NCBI GenBank assembly: GCA_040752975.1
Contig: JBFMHF010000006.1
Coordinates: 41,585 to 105,584, forward strand
Source of the DNA: JADLDB01 sp040752975
GTDB taxonomy: Bacteria; Myxococcota; Myxococcia; Myxococcales; Myxococcaceae
DNA length: 64,000 nucleotides
Direction: 5' to 3'
The translations under genes and the position numbers were made by a program. The notes under the pieces are model-generated. The model ran no database searches and had not been told where the DNA came from. It saw nothing but the letters and a program-made list of their open reading frames with translations. The stretch's first letter is position 1, and each line of letters opens with the position of its first letter. Shown here one piece after another: positions 56,612 to 64,000 of this stretch.

Positions 56612-57184
56612 ATGACGACGGCGATCGCACGAGCAGGAGCGCTGACCGCCAGTGAGGTGCGCGGGCTGTATGTCGCCCACGGCGCCGAGCTGCGGCAGGC
56701 CCTCGCGCGACTCGCGCCCGACGTCGACGCCGAGGATCTCCTGCAGGAGCTCTTCGTCGTCGCGCTGCGCAAGGCCGACGTGCTGGCCCGGGCTGACTCC
56801 CGCCGCGCGTGGTTGTACGGAGTGGCCGTCAAGCTGGCCGCCACACGTCGCCGCACCGCGCGCCTTCGTCGCTTTTTCGGGCTGGAGGAGGCGTCGGAGG
56901 TGAGCGCCGTCGATGCCCCTTCGCGGACTGCAGAGCAGCGCGACGCGCAGCGCCTGGTCGCGCGCGCCCTCGCGTCGGTGCCTGAGGCCAGGCGCGAGGT
57001 CTTCGTCCTCTTCGAGCTCCAGGGCCTGCCCGGCGAGGAGATCGCCATCGCCCTCGGCATTCCCCTGAAGACGGTGTGGACGCGCCTCTTCCACGCGCGC
57101 AAGGACGTGGCCGCCGCGCTCGAGCGCCTGGCCGCCATCGAGGCGCGCACCAGCGGCCTCAAGAGAGAGGAGGTGCGGCCATGA
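56612..57184 (+). CDS. ECF-family RNA polymerase sigma factor
   Basis: 190 aa. Region 2 covers DVDAEDLLQELFVVALRKAD, with the -10-recognising helix after it. Region 4 has VFVLFELQGLPGEEIAIALG followed by PLKTVWTRLFHARKDV (helix-turn-helix). ATG 56612 has GGTGGAG just upstream. The stop overlaps the FecR-like gene start as ATGA, so the two are coupled. The repeated motif upstream suggests it controls its own promoter and that of the 58214 lipoprotein. Confidence 0.93.
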   Translation: MTTAIARAGALTASEVRGLYVAHGAELRQALARLAPDVDAEDLLQELFVVALRKADVLARADSRRAWLYGVAVKLAATRRRTARLRRFFGLEEASEVSAVDAPSRTAEQRDAQRLVARALASVPEARREVFVLFELQGLPGEEIAIALGIPLKTVWTRLFHARKDVAAALERLAAIEARTSGLKREEVRP

Positions 57185-58110
57185 CCGAGCCCCGTCCCTG
57201 GCGTGAGGACGCCCCCGAGAGCGAAGCAGCGAAGCTGGTGGCGCTCGCTGCGTCCGTGCCGGCGAAGGCCATCGATCGCGCCTCGTGGGACGACGTGCTG
57301 GCCCGCGCCGCACGCCCGCGCCGCGACTGGCGCCTCGTACCCGCCTTCGCGCTGTCGGTGCTCGCGGGTGTGGGCCTGGTGCTCTTCTTCCGCCCGGCGC
57401 CGGCGGTACCTCCTCCCGCGCAGTCCCTCGCCCAGGCGGCGCCGGTGCTGACTCCTTCTCCGGGCGCGCGCTTCACCCATGCTTCCGGCGAGCAGGTCGT
57501 GCTCACCGATGGGCGCCTTGCGGTCGCGGCTGCGGAGGGCGCCGCCGTTCACCTCACCACCCCGCACGTGGAGATCGACGCGCGACAGGCCCGCTTCCTC
57601 GCCGACGTCACCGCGGGGGGAACGGTCGTCTCCGTCGAGGAGGGCGAGGTGGTGGTGCGCACGCCGTCGGGTGAGCGCGTGGTGCGGGCGGGAGAGTCGA
57701 TCGCCTGGCCCCCGGCTCCGGACATCCCCGGCGCGCTGTTGCGGGACGAGGTGGAGGAGGCGCCCTCGTGCGTCGCGTTGTCAGGCCCCGCGAAGCTGGA
57801 GTGCCTGGCGCGAGAGGGCGAGCGCGACGGGCTGGAGGCGCAGGCGGCGCTGTACGAGCTGGGCGTCCTGGAGTCGAAGGCCGGCCACCGCGCGGCCGCC
57901 GAGCGCGCCTTCCATGCCTCCCTCGCCCGCTTCCCCGACGGTGTCCTGCACCCGGAGGTGCGCCTCGCGTTGCTGGTGGAGTTCGTGCGTGCCCGTCGCT
58001 TCGCCGAGGCGAAGGCCGTGGCCGCCGACTTCGAGCGGGCGTGCGTGGACGATCCCCGTTCCGCCGACGTGGCGTCCCTGCGGCGCGCCCTCGAGGCGCT
58101 CGCGCCGTGA
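57181..58110 (+). CDS. FecR-like transmembrane anti-sigma/sensor protein
   Basis: 309 aa. A cytoplasmic N-terminus of about 50 residues, one membrane segment (AFALSVLAGVGLVLFF), then a FecR domain (GARFTHASGEQVVLTDGRL ... GGTVVSVEEGEVVVRTPSGERV). A C-terminal TPR-like pair follows (LYELGVLESKAGHRAAAERAF). It probably holds the ECF sigma factor until an envelope signal is received. ATGA overlap with the sigma gene. Confidence 0.9.
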   Translation: MTEPRPWREDAPESEAAKLVALAASVPAKAIDRASWDDVLARAARPRRDWRLVPAFALSVLAGVGLVLFFRPAPAVPPPAQSLAQAAPVLTPSPGARFTHASGEQVVLTDGRLAVAAAEGAAVHLTTPHVEIDARQARFLADVTAGGTVVSVEEGEVVVRTPSGERVVRAGESIAWPPAPDIPGALLRDEVEEAPSCVALSGPAKLECLAREGERDGLEAQAALYELGVLESKAGHRAAAERAFHASLARFPDGVLHPEVRLALLVEFVRARRFAEAKAVAADFERACVDDPRSADVASLRRALEALAP

Positions 58111-58119
58111 CGGCCTCAC

Positions 58120-58154
58120 TTTTCGTGAAGGTCTCCCCCGGCCTCGGCACTTCC
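58120..58154 (+). promoter_or_regulatory. Second copy of the ECF-type promoter motif
   Basis: TTTTCGTGAAGGT (58120-58132) and CACTTCC (58148-58154) repeat the motif upstream of the sigma gene with identical spacing. It sits just after the FecR-like stop and 59 nt before the lipoprotein ATG. Confidence 0.6.
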
Positions 58155-58213
58155 GACGGCGGGCCGAACGACGAGACGCGGGCCTGGCGCCCGGCTCGTC
58201 GAAGGAGAGGGAG

Positions 58214-59575
58214 ATGATCGTGCGAGCGACCTTGGTGTTGATGCTGGTGCTGGGCTGCATCGGGTGCCTCACGCCGGTGCGGGAGACGATGCTGGGCGAC
58301 GCGGACGGCGGAGTGGACGGCGGCGCGACGGGCGGCGGGGGAGGAGCGACGGGTGGTGGTGGTGGTGGGACGACGGGCGGTGGGACTGGCGGAGGCGCGA
58401 CGGGCGGCGGGGGAGGCGCGACCGGCGGCGGCGGTGGCAGCGACGCAGGCAGCTTCGTGGTGCCCGACGGTGGGCTGATCGCTCCGGTGATGGGCGGCCC
58501 GGCGGAGTGCATGGATCACGAGCCGCTCGCGAAGTTTCTCGCCGCACGCGTGGGCCAGGACGCGGGCTGCGCGAACGGGTGCATGCTCGAGCTCGTCGAG
58601 ACCGGCTTCAACGTGCTGATGCGCGGCGGAGCAGCGCCGGAAGACCTCAAGCCCTGGTTCTCGGTCGCCACGTCGGAGGACTGGCACGCCTTCACCGCCT
58701 CCGCCTCGGGCGCCGCGCCTCAGCGCGTGCTGCTGGCGGCGCCGCTGGCCGGTGGAGCGCTGCAGGTGGTGGAGGTGCTGCCGGACTCGGTCCAGCAAGT
58801 GGACGGCCTCTTCTTCCAGGGGAAGCTGCACTACATCCTCCGCGCGAACGGCGGCACCCCCTCGGAGACCAACACGCTCAAGGTGTGGGACGCCTCGACG
58901 TTCACGACGCGCACCCAGCTCATGCTTCCCGGCCCGCTGGACAAGGGCTTCGGCGTGTCGTCCTTCGCGGGCCTGTACGTCCTCTCGCTGGCCGGAGGCA
59001 TCTACACGGTGGGCCTGTACCAGAACCCGTCCTGGAGCCAGATCTACGCCGGCACGGACGTCATCGCGCTCAACGTGGAGGACGTGGGCCGCGTGTCCTT
59101 CGCCACACCCGCGGGCATCCACTCCATGGAACTCGGGTCGACCGCGCCGTCGCTCATCTCGCCCATGCCTGCGAGCGCGCTGCTGGAGTGGAGGTCGGGC
59201 GAGCTCGCCGTCCTCAACGACTACGGCCTGTGGCTGGTCAGCACGACGGGCACGGCGGCCCCGAGGCTCCTTTACGCCCAGCAGGACTTCCCCCAGGGCT
59301 ACCGTTGGCTGCGTGGCTTGAGGAAGGACTCTCAAGCGCTCTACGTGGGGCAGATCTGTTACCCCGACGCCGACTCTCCCGGTTACGGCACGCTCAAGGT
59401 GGTGCCTCCCAGCGTCCCGGGCGCGGTGCCCTCCTTCCCCGGCTCGGCCAGCTGGGTCACCGGTACGACTGACTGGCCGTGGCGGACGCCGGTGCTGGAT
59501 GGCGCGGCGTGGGATGTGGAGCCGGTCGAGCACACCCGCAATGACGGAATCATCCACTACCACGTCGGACCCTGA
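58214..59575 (+). CDS. Lipoprotein with Gly-rich linker and propeller-like domain
   Basis: 453 aa from ATG 58214, with GGAGAGGGAG upstream. The signal MIVRATLVLMLVLGCIGC is a lipoprotein signal. A Gly/Thr linker (about residues 35-75) gives flexibility. The remaining 370 residues have repeated short strands (SSFAGLYVLSLAGGIYTVGLY) and a few cysteines, suggesting a beta-propeller-like surface domain. I do not recognise the family. The duplicated ECF motif puts it in the adjacent sigma factor's regulon. Confidence 0.8.
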   Translation: MIVRATLVLMLVLGCIGCLTPVRETMLGDADGGVDGGATGGGGGATGGGGGGTTGGGTGGGATGGGGGATGGGGGSDAGSFVVPDGGLIAPVMGGPAECMDHEPLAKFLAARVGQDAGCANGCMLELVETGFNVLMRGGAAPEDLKPWFSVATSEDWHAFTASASGAAPQRVLLAAPLAGGALQVVEVLPDSVQQVDGLFFQGKLHYILRANGGTPSETNTLKVWDASTFTTRTQLMLPGPLDKGFGVSSFAGLYVLSLAGGIYTVGLYQNPSWSQIYAGTDVIALNVEDVGRVSFATPAGIHSMELGSTAPSLISPMPASALLEWRSGELAVLNDYGLWLVSTTGTAAPRLLYAQQDFPQGYRWLRGLRKDSQALYVGQICYPDADSPGYGTLKVVPPSVPGAVPSFPGSASWVTGTTDWPWRTPVLDGAAWDVEPVEHTRNDGIIHYHVGP

Positions 59576-59628
59576 CGTTTCCGAGGCGCGCTCAGCGGAG
59601 AGTTGAGGTACACGCCCGCGAAGAAGCC

Positions 59629-61878
59629 GTGCGGCGCGTGCACCAGCTCATCCCCTGCTTCACCCCCGGCGACGCGATGGGGCAGGCGGCGCTCGCGTGG
59701 CAGCGGGCGCTGCGGTACCTGGGCTTCACCGGCGAGCTCTTCGCGGACGAGGTGACGAAGGGCCTGTCCAGCCTGGTGAAGCCGGCCTCGTCGCTGCGCC
59801 CCTCCAGAGACGACGTGGTGCTGTACCACCACGGCATCGCCTCGCCGCTGGCGGGCAAGCTGCTGCACCTCGACTGCGTGAAGGGTGTCGTCTTCCACAA
59901 CATCACGCCCGCGCACTTCTACGCGGGCACGCGCCTGGTGGAGCCGCTGCGCGCCGGTCGGGCCCAGCTGGCGGCGCTGGCCGAGGGGGTGGACGTCTCC
60001 ATCGGCGTCTCCGCCTTCAACGCCGCCGAGCTGCGCGCGGCCGGCCACCGCAACGTTCACGTGGCGCCGCTGTACGTCGAGCCCGAGCGCTTCGGCCCGG
60101 AGTACGCCGACGAGGCGATGGTGACGCGCCTGGGCGAGACGGGCCAGCCGCGCGTGGTGGCGGTGAGCCGGGTGGTGGCGCACAAGCGGGTGGAGGATCT
60201 CCTCGCGCTGCACGCCGAGTTGAGGCGCCTCCACCCGGACGCGCACCTGGTGGTGGTGGGCGGCGCCGCCGAGGGGAGCGACTACGTGCGGCGGCTCAAG
60301 GCACAGGCGCGCGCGCTGGGGCAGGTGACGTTCCTCGGGCGCGCCACGCACGGCGAGTTGGTGGCCGCGTACCGCGCCGCCGACGTCTTCGTCTCCATGT
60401 CCGAGCACGAGGGCTTCGGCGTGCCGCTGGTGGAGGCGATGGCGGCCGACGTCCCGGTGCTGGCCTACGGGGCCGCGGCGGTGCCGGAGACGATGGGCGG
60501 GCGGGGCCTGGTCTTCGACGAGAAGCACTTCGCGGCGCTGGCCGAGGTCGTCTCCGCGCTGACGCACGACGTGGCGCTGCGCGAGAAGGTGGTGGCGGGG
60601 CAGCGGGAGCGCGTGCGCGACTTCTCCTGCGCGGCCACCGTGGAGGCGCTCGCGCAGGCGCTCGCACCGTGGCGGCCGAAGCCCGCGAAGCGCCGGGCCC
60701 GGAAGAAGCCGTCCGTCGCCCTGGTGGTGCAGCGGTACGGCGAGACCATCGTCGGCGGCGCCGAGAGCCACGCCCGGCAGGTGGCCCAGCAGCTCGCGCC
60801 GCACGCGTCCGTGGAGGTCCTCACCACCTGCGCCGTCGATCACCTCACCTGGGCCAACGTGCTGCCCGCCGGCGAGTCGAGGGACGGCGCGGTGAAGGTG
60901 CGGCGCTTCCCGGTGGTGGCGCCGCGGGAGATGGGCCGCTTCAACGAGCTCTCCGATGAGGTCTTCGGAACGGGGACCGACCTCGTCACCGAGGCGCACT
61001 GGCTGGCGGAGCAGGGCCCGCGGGCGCCTGGCCTGTTGGACGAGCTGGCCGCGCGGCGCGACGGGTGGGACGCGGTCATCTTCTTCACCTACCTCTACGC
61101 GCCGACGGTGTGGGGCGTGCCGCTGGTAGCCGACAAGGCGCTGGTGGTGCCCACCGCGCACGATGAGCCGCCGCTCGCCTTCCAGGCCTTCGCCGACGTC
61201 TTCGAGCGCCCGCGCGCGCTCCTCTGCAACACGCCGGAGGAGGTGGAGTTGATTCGCGCGCGCTTCGAGGCCGCCGCGCCGGCGCGGGTGGTGGGGGTGG
61301 GCATCGAGCCCAGGCCCGGAAAGCCCGAGCGCTTTCGCGATCGCTACGGCGTGCGGGGGGAGTACCTCCTCTATGTGGGCCGGCTCGAGGCGGGGAAGGG
61401 CGTGGTGGATCTGGTGCGCCTCCACCAACACCTCGTCAGCCGCTTCCACGACGCGCCGGCGCTGGTGCTGGCGGGCGCGGGAGACTTGAAGCCGCGAGGA
61501 GAGCGGCTGCACGTGCTGGGGCGCATCGACGAAGAGGCGAAGTGGGATGCCCTCGCCGGTGCGCTGGCGGTGGTAGTGCCCAGCCGGTACGAGAGCCTCT
61601 CGCTCCTCGCGCTGGAGGCCTTCGCGGCGGGCGCGCCGGTGTTGGGGAACGCAGCGTCGACGGTGGTGGCCGGCCAGGTGCAGCGCAGCGGCGCGGGCCG
61701 CACCTTCGAACTCGAGCACCGCGAGTCCTTCTTCGAGGCCTTGAAGGACGTGGGGGAGCGCCGCGCGGAGCTGGCGAAGAAGGGCAAGCGCTACGCCGCG
61801 CGCTTCCGCTGGCCGAGAGTGGTGGCCGCGTACCTCGAGGAGATCGCCCGCGTGGGGTCGGCTGCTTGCCGTCGTTGA
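59629..61878 (+). CDS. Fused tandem GT4 glycosyltransferases
   Basis: 749 aa, roughly twice a normal GT4. The first unit (residues 1-365) has VSRVVAHKRVEDLLALHAEL and SEHEGFGVPLVEAMAADVPV. The second (366-749) opens SVALVVQRYGETIVGGAESH and has YVGRLEAGKGVVDLVRLHQ and PSRYESLSLLALEAFAAGAP. Each has its own E-x7-E-type donor site, so the protein could add two sugars in series. A basic linker (KPAKRRARKKPS) joins them. The GTG start is the first plausible in-frame codon. Confidence 0.92.
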   Translation: MRRVHQLIPCFTPGDAMGQAALAWQRALRYLGFTGELFADEVTKGLSSLVKPASSLRPSRDDVVLYHHGIASPLAGKLLHLDCVKGVVFHNITPAHFYAGTRLVEPLRAGRAQLAALAEGVDVSIGVSAFNAAELRAAGHRNVHVAPLYVEPERFGPEYADEAMVTRLGETGQPRVVAVSRVVAHKRVEDLLALHAELRRLHPDAHLVVVGGAAEGSDYVRRLKAQARALGQVTFLGRATHGELVAAYRAADVFVSMSEHEGFGVPLVEAMAADVPVLAYGAAAVPETMGGRGLVFDEKHFAALAEVVSALTHDVALREKVVAGQRERVRDFSCAATVEALAQALAPWRPKPAKRRARKKPSVALVVQRYGETIVGGAESHARQVAQQLAPHASVEVLTTCAVDHLTWANVLPAGESRDGAVKVRRFPVVAPREMGRFNELSDEVFGTGTDLVTEAHWLAEQGPRAPGLLDELAARRDGWDAVIFFTYLYAPTVWGVPLVADKALVVPTAHDEPPLAFQAFADVFERPRALLCNTPEEVELIRARFEAAAPARVVGVGIEPRPGKPERFRDRYGVRGEYLLYVGRLEAGKGVVDLVRLHQHLVSRFHDAPALVLAGAGDLKPRGERLHVLGRIDEEAKWDALAGALAVVVPSRYESLSLLALEAFAAGAPVLGNAASTVVAGQVQRSGAGRTFELEHRESFFEALKDVGERRAELAKKGKRYAARFRWPRVVAAYLEEIARVGSAACRR

Positions 61879-61930
61879 GTGTTGCCGCCCAGGCTACAGG
61901 CGCGGTTTTGTTGCACAGGCGCGAGCGGGA

Positions 61931-62374
61931 GTGGGTTCGGGCGAAGCGGTGTCGGCGCCGCAGGTGATGCCGTGGCTCTCGTTGAACACCGCGCAGGCCC
62001 AGGCGGCGTGCCAGCTGGCCTTCAAGCACCTCTGCACCGAGGCGGAGTGGCAGAGCGCCTGCTCCGGGCCCGCGGGCCTCACCTGCCCCTACGGCAACAC
62101 CTACTCGTCCACCGCGTGCAACGGCCTCGACAAGGGCCTGGGGGCGATCGTCAACACCGGCAGCGTGCCCGGCTGCGTCGGAGGATACGCGGGCGTCTTC
62201 GACATGAGCGGCAACGCCTACGAGCGCACGGCCACCTGCGGGCCCGGCGGCTGCCGCATCAAGGGCGGCTCCTACCGCAGCAGCTTCGGTGCAGGGCTGC
62301 TCAAGTGCACCACCGGCTTCGACTTCCCCGAAGGGGCGGGCGATCCGGCGGTGGGCTTCCGCTGCTGCCGTTGA
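61931..62374 (+). pseudogene. Truncated SUMF1/formylglycine-generating-enzyme-like gene
   Basis: About 147 aa of the C-terminal half of a SUMF1-type domain: PWLSLNTAQAQAACQLAFKH, CTEAEWQSAC, YGNTYSSTACNG, FDMSGNAYE, IKGGSYRSS, VGFRCC. The N-terminal half and the signal peptide normal for these myxobacterial proteins are missing. The frame is open back toward the glycosyltransferase stop without a good start. The GTG at 61931 starts in mid-domain. I read it as a deletion remnant, but expression as a small protein cannot be excluded. Confidence 0.55.
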
Positions 62375-62380
62375 GAGCGC

Positions 62381-63124
62381 TCAGGCGCGGACGGTCGCCT
62401 CGAGCTTCGGGAAGGACTCGTAAAGCTGCTCCACCGACTGGAGCACGAAGAGCCGCTTCTGCATCTGGTCGATGCGGAACTCCTGCGCGCAGATGGTGGC
62501 CACATCGAAGGGCACCACCTCGGGCTCGCCGGACAGGGCGTACACGCACTCGCCGATGGACGACGCGATGCCCGCGCCGAAGATGCGCCGCCCCGCAGGC
62601 GTCTCCACCAGGCCGAACTCGTTGGTGAACCAGAAGTAGCGCTCGAGCCGTCGGAGACGCACCGGATCGCCCAGAAACTCGCAGGCCAGCGCGCCGTACC
62701 GCTGGCAGTAGTCGGCGTAGCGCGGGTCGGCGTGGAAGGGGATGTGGCCGTACAGGTCGTGGACGATGTCGGGCTCAGGCGTGTAGTTGAGGTCCCTTCG
62801 GTTGCGCACGAAGTTGCCGATGGGGAACTTCCGGTCGCGCAAGAGCGGGTAGAAGTGCGGCCCGTCCTCGAGGCCCTTCACGAAGACGCCCTGCCAGCCA
62901 GTGAGCGCCCGGAGCTTCGCGTTGACGTCCTCGAGCGGAGGAATGGTGTCCTGATCGAGGCCCACCGCCTGAAGGCCTGCGGAGAACATCGGCACCAACT
63001 GGGTGTCGCGCCGGGCGCGCTGGGTGCGGACGATGTCGCCCCAGGTGGCGTGCTCCTCGTCGGTGAAGGTGCGCCTCGGCGGCGGAGTGCCTGGGCCGTG
63101 GGTGCGCGCGTCGGTCTGCAGCAT
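62381..63124 (-). CDS. phhA: Phenylalanine 4-monooxygenase
   Basis: 247 aa, the bacterial single-domain form. The non-haem iron ligands are His122 and His127 (HDLYGHIPF) and Glu169 (FTNEFGL). Conserved neighbours include VFVKGLEDGPHFYPLL and the ending VEQLYESFPKLEA. It hydroxylates Phe to Tyr with tetrahydropterin. ATG 63124 has GAGGAGGG at good spacing, so the upstream GTG is not needed. The 260-bp gap to the divergent 63385 gene holds a dyad. Confidence 0.95.
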   Translation of the reverse strand: MLQTDARTHGPGTPPPRRTFTDEEHATWGDIVRTQRARRDTQLVPMFSAGLQAVGLDQDTIPPLEDVNAKLRALTGWQGVFVKGLEDGPHFYPLLRDRKFPIGNFVRNRRDLNYTPEPDIVHDLYGHIPFHADPRYADYCQRYGALACEFLGDPVRLRRLERYFWFTNEFGLVETPAGRRIFGAGIASSIGECVYALSGEPEVVPFDVATICAQEFRIDQMQKRLFVLQSVEQLYESFPKLEATVRA

Positions 63125-63201
63125 GAAGCCCTCCTCGCCGGGTGAGGGCCTCACGGTAGGCGCCGGGAGGCCCTGCAGGAAAGCGTCAAAGATTCTTCAG
63201 C

Positions 63202-63224
63202 AATTGTCAGTTTTGGAGACAGTT
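63202..63224. promoter_or_regulatory. AT-rich inverted repeat in the phhA upstream region
   Basis: AATTGTC (63202-63208) and GACAGTT (63218-63224) are complementary with one mismatch, 9 bp apart, in a locally AT-rich patch about 80 bp before the phhA ATG. It could bind a dimeric regulator. Confidence 0.3.
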
Positions 63225-63384
63225 GGCCTCGCGCGCCGCTCTGCTCTGTGCGTCGGAGGGCGCGCGCAACGTGAGGTGCCGTACCGCTGTTACCTGGGCA
63301 CCCGGGTGCTCCGGCGCCGCGTTCGCGTGGGACGAATGCGGCTCATGCCGCTGGCTGCGCTGACGTGGTAGAGCCGCGGGCACG

Positions 63385-63843
63385 ATGCGGCTCATGGGCA
63401 AGGACATCACCGCCGACAAGCTGATGGCGTACGTGGGGCAGCGCCTGCGCGCGCGAGGGCTGTCGGCTTCGCCGGGGGAAGCTGAGATGCCCCCGGACGT
63501 GGAGCCTCGCGTCGATCCGTTGTCCTTCAACCTCGACGCGCTGGCCGAGCACACCGACGCGACGAAGGGCCTTCCGGTGGAAACGCACCGGGCCGGGCTG
63601 TCGGGGCGCACCGTGCGGATGGCGAAGCTGATCTTTCGCCGCGTGGGCCAGGTGTTCATCAACGAGGCGCTGGCGCGGCAGGTCGTCTTCAATGGCCATG
63701 TGCGCGACTCGTACGCGCAACTGTCAGCCGAGGTGTTGCGGCTGCGTGCTCGATTGGAAGCGCTGGAGAGACCGGACGCGAAACCGTCTCCGCCTCCGAG
63801 GCCCCGGAACAAGCCCGCGACGGCCTCGCGTTCGAAGCGCTGA
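63385..63843 (+). CDS. Small helical protein resembling methyltransferase/glycosyltransferase N-termini
   Basis: 152 aa. The middle (DPLSFNLDALAE ... GLSGRTVRMAKLIFRRVGQVF ... RQVVFNGHVRDSYAQLSAEV) resembles the helical N-terminal region found before methyltransferase or glycosyltransferase domains in polysaccharide clusters, but no catalytic domain follows. A coiled coil (LSAEVLRLRARLEALE) and a basic Pro-rich tail end the chain. TAGAGC (63369-63374) ends 10 nt before the ATG. Confidence 0.65.
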   Translation: MRLMGKDITADKLMAYVGQRLRARGLSASPGEAEMPPDVEPRVDPLSFNLDALAEHTDATKGLPVETHRAGLSGRTVRMAKLIFRRVGQVFINEALARQVVFNGHVRDSYAQLSAEVLRLRARLEALERPDAKPSPPPRPRNKPATASRSKR

Positions 63844-63877
63844 AACAGCCGCCAGCCTTCCGCGTCAGGCGGATCGG

Positions 63878-64000
63878 CGTCGGGTGCTCTGAGGACCCTG
63901 CTGGAGCGGCCAGGCCGTCGGAGGAGCCCCGCGCGGCCGGGCCGTCGGGTGCTCTGAGGACCCTGCTGGAGCGGCCAGGCCGTCGGAGGAGCCCCGCGCG
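63878..64000. repeat. 65-bp tandem repeat running off the window
   Basis: Units begin at 63878 and 63943 (both CGTCGGGTGCTCTGAGGACC). The second is cut by the window edge after 58 bp. The 65-bp period is not a multiple of three and no long open frame spans it, so it is probably non-coding. Confidence 0.8.

Noticed and set aside
59557..61719. 720-aa minus-strand open frame opposite the double glycosyltransferase
   Set aside because: Composition typical of reverse-strand shadows and no recognisable domain.

Overview
The window is about 70% GC by eye and densely coded. It looks like a chromosomal segment from a Myxococcota bacterium, most likely near Myxococcaceae/Archangiaceae. The evidence is a bacterial oxidosqualene cyclase, many lipoproteins with Gly/Thr-rich linkers, a protein with a MYXO-CTERM-like tail, a Ser/Thr kinase fused to WD-like repeats, a DUF4388-type response regulator, and GTG starts throughout. 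I see no rRNA, tRNA, CRISPR array, insertion sequence or prophage.

1-16 kb: the end of a vanadium haloperoxidase-like gene, then an oxidosqualene cyclase with cycloartenol-synthase residues. A minus-strand operon follows (O-antigen-ligase-like membrane protein, periplasmic protein, repeat-tailed lipoprotein). A MaoC hydratase/epmA pair, a small outer-membrane-type protein behind two dyads, PlsC, a mono-heme-type lipoprotein, an LpxL-type acyltransferase and a ureohydrolase complete the region.

16-31 kb: a HEAT-repeat lipoprotein, an unrecognised 572-aa protein, the block fmt / AroQ-like / rsmB, a rhodanese, an S9 peptidase, the MYXO-CTERM-type secreted protein, RNase Z and small unknowns. 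31-46 kb: a divergent K+-independent-type membrane pyrophosphatase, a response regulator / ABC1 kinase / zinc-ribbon membrane protein run, then deoC, a DksA-like protein and a phosphohexomutase that may be a phosphopentomutase (deoxynucleoside catabolism), followed by small enzymes and a MATE transporter.

46-53 kb: an envelope signalling cluster of a VWA protein diverging from a transmembrane Ser/Thr kinase with WD-like repeats, a TPR-like membrane protein and a trypsin-like protease. 53-64 kb: glycosyltransferases, a PilZ protein, and an ECF sigma / FecR-like module. In that module the same spaced motif (TTTTCGTGAAGGT then CACTTCC, 28 bp start to start) precedes both the sigma gene and a Gly-rich lipoprotein gene. 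A truncated SUMF1-type gene, phenylalanine hydroxylase and a 65-bp tandem repeat close the window.

Two patterns cut across the regions. Tandem minisatellites of 65, 69, 72 and 132 bp recur, three of them inside coding sequences of envelope proteins. About sixteen genes lack a clear Shine-Dalgarno but carry a TA-containing hexamer ending 7-10 nt before the start codon, suggesting common leaderless transcription.
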